This document shows positions 6,260-9,263 of a stretch of DNA of 9,263 nt, one piece after another. A program made the position numbers and the translations under genes. The DNA lies in contig DVMJ01000025.1 in NCBI GenBank assembly GCA_018715065.1, positions 1 through 9,263 on the forward strand, given 5' to 3'. Below the pieces are notes generated by a model, which saw only the letters and a list, made by a program, of their open reading frames with translations, was not told the origin of the DNA and made no database searches. The first letter of the stretch is position 1; the number at the start of each line of letters is the position of its first letter. This DNA is from Fimiplasma intestinipullorum (lineage in GTDB: Bacteria > Bacillota_I > Bacilli_A > Erysipelotrichales > Coprobacillaceae).

Positions 6260-7299
6260 TGGAATTTCAGTTTAAACAGGACGTCGTTGCCACCCTCATT
6301 CAGGAACTGATGGCCATCGATAGTCCAAGCGGCTATACTCAAAACGCTATCGCTTATATTGAAAACAAAGCTAACGCTTACCAGCTTCCTTTCATGCGTA
6401 CGCATAAGGGAAACGGCATCATCTATATGCCAGGACGGAATGCTAAAACGACCATCGGCGTATGCGCCCATGTCGATACCCTGGGATTAATGGTTCGCAG
6501 CATCAAAAGCAACGGGCGTCTTTGCTTTACCAAAGTCGGCGGACCGATCCTGCCTAGCTTAGATAGTGAATGGTGCAAGGTCTACACCCGCGAAGGGAAG
6601 GTCTATAGCGGAACCATCTACTCGACCAGCCCTGCCGCACATGTCTTTAAAGATGCTGCCAGCAAGGAAAGAACCGAAGATACCATGGAAGTCATCCTCG
6701 ATGAAAAAGTCAAAAGTAAAGAAGAGGTCGAAAAATTAGGGATCCAGACCGGGGATTATATCTGTTTTGATCCAAAAACGACAATTACTGAAAATGGCTT
6801 TATCAAGTCACGTTTTCTGGATGATAAGCTCAGTGTCGCCATCATTTTAGGTATCATTGATTTCATGGTAGAAAATCATATCCAACCTGAAAACAATGTG
6901 AAATTCATGTTCTCCACTTATGAAGAAGTTGGACATGGCATGGCCTACATTCCTGAAGATATCACAGAACTTCTATGCGTGGATATGGGCTGTATCGGTC
7001 AGGACCTCAATTGCAGTGAATACGATGTATCCATCTGCGCCAAAGATTCCAGTGGTCCTTACGACTACCAGATGACCGGAGACCTGATTGCAATGGCCAA
7101 AAAACATCAGTTACAGTATGCCGTTGACATCTATCCTTATTATGGTTCCGATGCCTCTGCCGCTTTACGAGCCGGTCATGATATCCGAGCTGCACTGATT
7201 GGTCCGGGCGTCTTCGCCAGTCATGGCTATGAACGTTCGACGATGGAAGCGGTCGATCAAAGCATGCAGTTAGTTTATTACTATTTAACAAACCAATAA
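6259..7299 (+). CDS. M42-family metallo-aminopeptidase
   Basis: A 346-residue cytoplasmic aminopeptidase of the M42 (FrvX/YsdC/TET-like) family, which trims N-terminal residues from peptides with a dinuclear metal centre, often as large oligomers. Expected ligands and catalytic residues are present: H71 and D73 in CAHVDTLG, the bridging aspartate in FLDDK (188-189), the EE pair E222-E223 in STYEEVGHG, D242 in VDMGCIG, and H322 in GVFASHGYERS. KDSSGPYDY and IYPYYGSDASAAL are also characteristic. The gap between the H/D ligands and FLDDK fits the inserted PDZ-like dimerisation domain of the family. Start ATG overlaps the upstream stop as TAATG and AAGGAAAAG lies ahead, so translation is likely coupled. 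Substrate specificity (glutamyl or broad) cannot be told. Family is secure. Confidence 0.94.
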   Translation: MEFQFKQDVVATLIQELMAIDSPSGYTQNAIAYIENKANAYQLPFMRTHKGNGIIYMPGRNAKTTIGVCAHVDTLGLMVRSIKSNGRLCFTKVGGPILPSLDSEWCKVYTREGKVYSGTIYSTSPAAHVFKDAASKERTEDTMEVILDEKVKSKEEVEKLGIQTGDYICFDPKTTITENGFIKSRFLDDKLSVAIILGIIDFMVENHIQPENNVKFMFSTYEEVGHGMAYIPEDITELLCVDMGCIGQDLNCSEYDVSICAKDSSGPYDYQMTGDLIAMAKKHQLQYAVDIYPYYGSDASAALRAGHDIRAALIGPGVFASHGYERSTMEAVDQSMQLVYYYLTNQ

Positions 7300-7306
7300 A
7301 ACAATG

Positions 7307-7338
7307 AAAAAACCCCTCTTGAAGCAAGAAGGGTTTTT
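7307..7338. terminator. Bidirectional intrinsic terminator between convergent genes
   Basis: Near-perfect inverted repeat: AACCCCTCTTG, loop AAG, CAAGAAGGGTT, one C-A mismatch. Flanking A and T runs give T5 on the plus strand (7334-7338) and T6 on the minus strand. It can end both the M42 transcript and the convergent acetyltransferase transcript. Confidence 0.85.
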
Positions 7339-7396
7339 GCTTATCGATTAAAAGATAGATAACAACAAAGGGGTACCTCTACCTAGAAACAAACCG

Positions 7397-7972
7397 TCAG
7401 TCCGGTGTTTTTTCTTCATGATCGATCCGACGGATCACGCGCGCCGGATTACCGAAAGCCACCACACCTGCAGGAATGTCATGAGTCACAACACTACCTG
7501 CCCCAATGACACTGCCTTCGCCAATTGTTACCCCCGGTAAGATCACGCATTGACCACCGATCCAGACATTTTTTCCAATCGAGACCGGTTTGCCATACTC
7601 TACATCATGCAGACGTGCAACAGGATCAATGGCATGGCAGGCCGTATAAATATGCGTACCCGGACCAATCAGCGTATGCTCACCAATTGTTACCGGGCAT
7701 ACGTCTAAGATCACGCATCCCATATTCAGTAAAACATTTTTTCCCAGTGTAATATTGAATCCATAGTCACAATAAAAAGGCGGTCTGATCCAGAAATTGC
7801 CCTGCGTATGCAAAAGCTTACGCATCAGACGGGCACGCATATGGATCTCGTTGAATGGTTTTCGATTATAGCGGGTACAAATACGACTGGCTCGTGCCCT
7901 GGCATAAACCAGTTCCGGATCCGCCGCTCGATAGTTTTGCCCACTAATCATCCGTTTTCGCTGTTTAAACAT
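7397..7972 (-). CDS. Sugar O-acetyltransferase, maltose/galactoside acetyltransferase family
   Basis: A 191-residue acetyl-CoA-dependent transferase of the left-handed beta-helix (hexapeptide repeat) class, like Maa, LacA and NodL, acting on a sugar hydroxyl in the cytoplasm. The N-terminal Maa-type helical region includes MISGQNYRAADPELVYARAR (residues 8-27). Hexapeptide repeats follow: ITLGKNVLLNMGCVI, VTIGEHTLIGPGTHI, VSIGKNVWIGGQCVI, VTIGEGSVIGAGSVV. The catalytic histidine is probably H113 in ACHAID, and GNPARVIR (174-181) closes the helix domain. The frame is open to 8050, but AAGGAGGT (7977-7984) fixes the start: its core is 5 nt from the ATG at 7972 and only 2 nt from that at 7975. 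It follows the corA terminator closely and no clear promoter is seen. Sugar substrate unknown. Confidence 0.9.
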   Translation of the reverse strand: MFKQRKRMISGQNYRAADPELVYARARASRICTRYNRKPFNEIHMRARLMRKLLHTQGNFWIRPPFYCDYGFNITLGKNVLLNMGCVILDVCPVTIGEHTLIGPGTHIYTACHAIDPVARLHDVEYGKPVSIGKNVWIGGQCVILPGVTIGEGSVIGAGSVVTHDIPAGVVAFGNPARVIRRIDHEEKTPD

Positions 7973-7976
7973 CATG

Positions 7977-7984
7977 ACCTCCTT
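7977..7984 (-). promoter_or_regulatory. Acetyltransferase ribosome binding site (decides start)
   Basis: Minus-strand AAGGAGGT, an excellent anti-SD match. Spacing favours the second of two adjacent ATGs (7972) over the first (7975), and it lies inside the longer open frame, ruling out the 8050 start. Confidence 0.8.
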
Positions 7985-7988
7985 AACT

Positions 7989-8011
7989 AAAAAGCGGTTG
8001 ATCACCGCTTT
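7989..8011 (-). terminator. Intrinsic terminator of the corA gene
   Basis: Minus-strand stem AAAGCGGT (8004-8011), loop GATCA, ACCGCTTT (7991-7998), T run 7989-7993 with the first three paired. The stop codon TAA (8010-8012) runs into the stem. It lies just upstream of the acetyltransferase ribosome binding site, so any corA read-through would also express that gene. Confidence 0.8.
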
Positions 8012-8957
8012 AATGAAACATATCTTTCTTCTTGAAAATGAAGGTCGCAATCAGACAGGCAATGACAGCCAACAAGGTCGGGAACCACCACTCGGCAATT
8101 GGCAGACCTGTGACGTTCATACCGTAGAAGCTAAAAATAATATTTGGGATTGCCATCACGATCGTAATGACCGTCAGAACCTTCATCACAATATTCAGGT
8201 TATTGGAGATAACAGAAGCAAAGGCATCCATGGTTCCAGATAGGATGTTGGAATAGATGTTACACATCTCGATCGCCTGATGGATCTCAATCAGAACGTC
8301 TTCCAACAGATCTTGATCTTCTTCATAGAGCTTGATGAATTTGCCGCGCATGATCTTATTGAGTGTGATCTCATCTGTCTTCAGAGAAGTGGAAAAATAA
8401 ACCAGCGATTTTTCCAGACCCAGCATCTGAATCAATTCCTCATTACGCATGGATTTATGCAGACGCTGCTCAGTTAAACTAGAAAGACGATCGATTTGTC
8501 TTAAGTAGATCTGATAGCGCTGCGAGATCCTCAGTAATAATAACAGTAAAAAGCGTGTCTTCATGGCCGTATTGATATTCCGAACCACCCCATTGGCCAT
8601 ATCATCGATATTAAGATTTTCATAAAGACACATTGTCACAATATAGCCTTTCATTAAGACCACACCTAATGGTAAGGTGGTATACTGAAGTGTATCTTTA
8701 TCAAAACCTTCCTGGCTTTCTTCGTCGCTAGGATAGTCAATGATGACCAGCGTCTGGTTTTCATCATCATCGAAGTCAATATGTGAGCTTTCATCAAAGT
8801 CCAGCGAAGCGCGCACAAACTCTGGTAAGACACCAATCTTTTCAATCAGGAAATTTCTCTCTTCTTCACTTGGTGAGACCGCACTGATCCAGCAGCCAGC
8901 TTCCGGAGTCTGAATCTCACGCGTTACATTATCAATGGTTTTGTAGAATTTAAGCAT
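8010..8957 (-). CDS. corA: CorA-family Mg2+/divalent-cation transporter
   Basis: A 315-residue inner-membrane channel-like transporter; CorA proteins form pentamers that admit Mg2+ (some members Co2+, Ni2+ or Zn2+). The large N-terminal cytoplasmic domain (about 1-250) includes a very acidic stretch, DFDESSHIDFDDDEN (53-67), and long charged helices. Two C-terminal membrane segments follow (about 256-279 and 291-309). The selectivity signature YGMN (278-281) ends the first, and the tail FKKKDMF resembles the family's basic C-terminus. Start: AAAGGAGG followed by AAAAGC and ATG. The leader carries a 23-codon upstream ORF and alternative pairings that can hide this Shine-Dalgarno site, so expression is probably controlled at translation. 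A terminator overlaps the stop. Ion specificity is inferred from the family; 'corA' is a family-level symbol. Confidence 0.92.
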   Translation of the reverse strand: MLKFYKTIDNVTREIQTPEAGCWISAVSPSEEERNFLIEKIGVLPEFVRASLDFDESSHIDFDDDENQTLVIIDYPSDEESQEGFDKDTLQYTTLPLGVVLMKGYIVTMCLYENLNIDDMANGVVRNINTAMKTRFLLLLLLRISQRYQIYLRQIDRLSSLTEQRLHKSMRNEELIQMLGLEKSLVYFSTSLKTDEITLNKIMRGKFIKLYEEDQDLLEDVLIEIHQAIEMCNIYSNILSGTMDAFASVISNNLNIVMKVLTVITIVMAIPNIIFSFYGMNVTGLPIAEWWFPTLLAVIACLIATFIFKKKDMFH

Positions 8958-8963
8958 GCTTTT

Positions 8964-9049
8964 CCTCCTTTTGCAGGAGGATTAGTGATATGCCTCCTGC
9001 CCTATTTGATTGTCTAAATGATGGTCTATTCTCGGTTCCGGTTCAGGAG
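8964..9049 (-). promoter_or_regulatory. Candidate four-segment RNA switch in the corA leader
   Basis: In transcript order the segments are: CTCCTG (9044-9049, inside codons 2-4 of the upstream ORF), GCAGGAGG (8993-9000, near its end), CCTCCTGC (8973-8980, just after its stop) and AGGAGG (8964-8969, the corA Shine-Dalgarno). Each can pair with the next: 6 bp, 8 bp with a 12-nt loop, and 6 bp with a 5-nt loop. The second pairing frees the Shine-Dalgarno; the first and third together hide it. No T run follows, so control would be translational. The complementarity is seen; the switching is inferred. Confidence 0.6.
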
Positions 9050-9053
9050 TCAT
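8982..9053 (-). CDS. 23-codon leader peptide ORF upstream of corA (MgtL-like acidic/proline N-terminus)
   Basis: A short ORF of 23 codons whose peptide begins MTPEPEPRIDHHLD and ends GQEAYH. It starts about 18 nt after the predicted corA promoter start and stops 24 nt before the corA ATG. It has its own ribosome binding site, AGGTGAT within GAAGGTGATGAT, with a 7-nt gap from the GG core to the ATG. The P-E-P-E-P run recalls the enterobacterial MgtL leader of the Mg2+ transporter gene mgtA, whose acidic-proline start destabilises translating ribosomes when Mg2+ is low. The peptide is hydrophilic with no domain. Its last codons include segment 2 of the candidate switch and its stop lies in the loop of the 8-bp hairpin. 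A function as a sensor rather than a protein is inferred. Confidence 0.6.
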   Translation of the reverse strand: MTPEPEPRIDHHLDNQIGQEAYH

Positions 9054-9077
9054 ATCATCACCTTCTTTCCGTCCCCC

Positions 9078-9106
9078 ATTATACTCAATTTTTTGAAAAT
9101 TGGCTA
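9078..9106 (-). promoter_or_regulatory. Predicted promoter of the leader ORF and corA
   Basis: Minus-strand -10 TATAAT (9078-9083, perfect), 17-nt spacer, -35 TAGCCA (9101-9106, four of six matches to TTGACA). Expected start near 9071, giving a leader of about 114 nt before the corA ATG, enough for the upstream ORF and the alternative hairpins. Confidence 0.7.
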
Positions 9107-9134
9107 CCCTTTTTAAACATAAAAGAACAATTAA

Positions 9135-9143
9135 TGTTACTAT
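9135..9143 (+). promoter_or_regulatory. Possible extended -10 promoter for the right-edge ORF
   Basis: Plus-strand TGTTACTAT, an extended -10 element (TGn plus TACTAT), about 27 nt before the TTG codon at 9170. No good -35 is present at the usual distance, so this is tentative. Confidence 0.3.
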
Positions 9144-9169
9144 TCACCGATAGAAGAAGGTGAAAAAAC

Positions 9170-9263
9170 TTGTCAAGAGGAAAACTAAAAAAATTTTTCT
9201 TGCTCATTTTTCTCTATAAGACGCATTTGATTTTTCGGATGATTCTTCCTGCATTTGAATGTT
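9170..9263 (+). CDS. Possible N-terminus of a plus-strand gene, cut by the right edge
   Basis: An open frame of 31 codons from TTG 9170 to the edge, preceded by AGAAGGTGA (9155-9163) with 9 nt from the GG core to the start. An in-frame TGA (9161-9163) lies just upstream, so the next start would be ATG 9239. The encoded sequence is basic then hydrophobic (RGKLKKFFLLIFLYKTHLIF, then RMILPAFEC), like the start of a small membrane-associated protein. A lysine-rich start with Tyr-Lys and a later Cys faintly recalls YidD, but I would not name it on this. Minus-strand frames here are also open for 15-25 codons, so strand is not certain. Confidence 0.35.
   Translation, partial: MSRGKLKKFFLLIFLYKTHLIFRMILPAFEC

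Noticed and set aside
7366..7396. Separate terminator for the acetyltransferase (GGTA/TACC near 7375)
   Set aside because: Only 4 bp with no T run; the bidirectional terminator at 7307-7338 is far stronger.
7973..8050. Longer acetyltransferase starting at 8050
   Set aside because: It would run through the corA terminator and end of corA, and the strong AAGGAGGT at 7977-7984 points to the start at 7972.
8993..8998. Second AGGAGG as a start site for another leader ORF
   Set aside because: No ATG, GTG or TTG follows at a usable distance; its complementarity to the neighbouring segments explains it better.
8958..9071. M-box or other known metal riboswitch in the corA leader
   Set aside because: The leader is too short and is mostly taken up by the 23-codon ORF; no multi-helix core of the kind found in M-box RNAs is apparent.
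9160..9219. Short plus-strand ORF from GTG 9160 (VKKLVKRKTKK)
   Set aside because: It stops after 19 codons and its GTG is part of the ribosome binding site for the TTG frame.
9204..9263. C-terminus of a minus-strand gene entering from the right (ending SYREK)
   Set aside because: Only 19 codons, no family signal and no terminator after it; two other minus frames are equally open.

Overview
The window looks like a chromosomal, housekeeping-rich segment from a low-to-moderate G+C Firmicute (Bacillota). Strong AAAGGAGGTGA-type Shine-Dalgarno sites, sigma-A-like TTGACA/TATAAT promoters, intrinsic terminators and the truB-ribF / rpsO-pnp gene neighbourhood all point there. A gut-anaerobe lineage such as Erysipelotrichia is my guess from protein flavour only. 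No rRNA, tRNA, CRISPR array, insertion sequence or phage gene is visible.

Left part (1-1822, minus strand): rpsO (ribosomal protein S15) has its own promoter and a leader of about 80 nt. It is followed by a terminator overlapping its stop codon, then a separate extended -10 promoter and pnp (polynucleotide phosphorylase), which runs off the left edge. Divergent from rpsO is a plus-strand beta-hydroxyacid dehydrogenase of the 3-hydroxyisobutyrate dehydrogenase family (1892-2764). It overlaps convergently with an EamA/DMT-family exporter gene.

Middle (2743-5407, minus strand): truB (tRNA pseudouridine-55 synthase) and ribF (riboflavin kinase/FAD synthetase) are coupled by an ATGA overlap, with the EamA gene after ribF. 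Many Firmicutes carry truB-ribF-rpsO-pnp as a continuous run; here the EamA gene and the oppositely oriented dehydrogenase sit between ribF and rpsO. Divergent from truB, on the plus strand, are a TtcA-family tRNA thiolation protein and an M42 metallo-aminopeptidase joined by a TAATG overlap and closed by a bidirectional terminator (5516-7338).

Right part (7397-9263, minus strand): a CorA-family divalent-cation transporter and, after its terminator, a maltose/galactoside O-acetyltransferase-like protein. The most interesting element is the leader of the corA gene. Between a good promoter and the corA start lies a 23-codon upstream ORF with a strong Shine-Dalgarno site. Its N-terminus alternates acidic residues and proline (M-T-P-E-P-E-P-R), as in the enterobacterial Mg2+-sensing leader peptide MgtL. 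Four short segments with alternating complementarity, the last being the corA Shine-Dalgarno site, form what looks like a ribosome-controlled switch. I propose a Firmicute leader-peptide Mg2+ sensor controlling a CorA transporter. The right edge may hold the first codons of another plus-strand gene.
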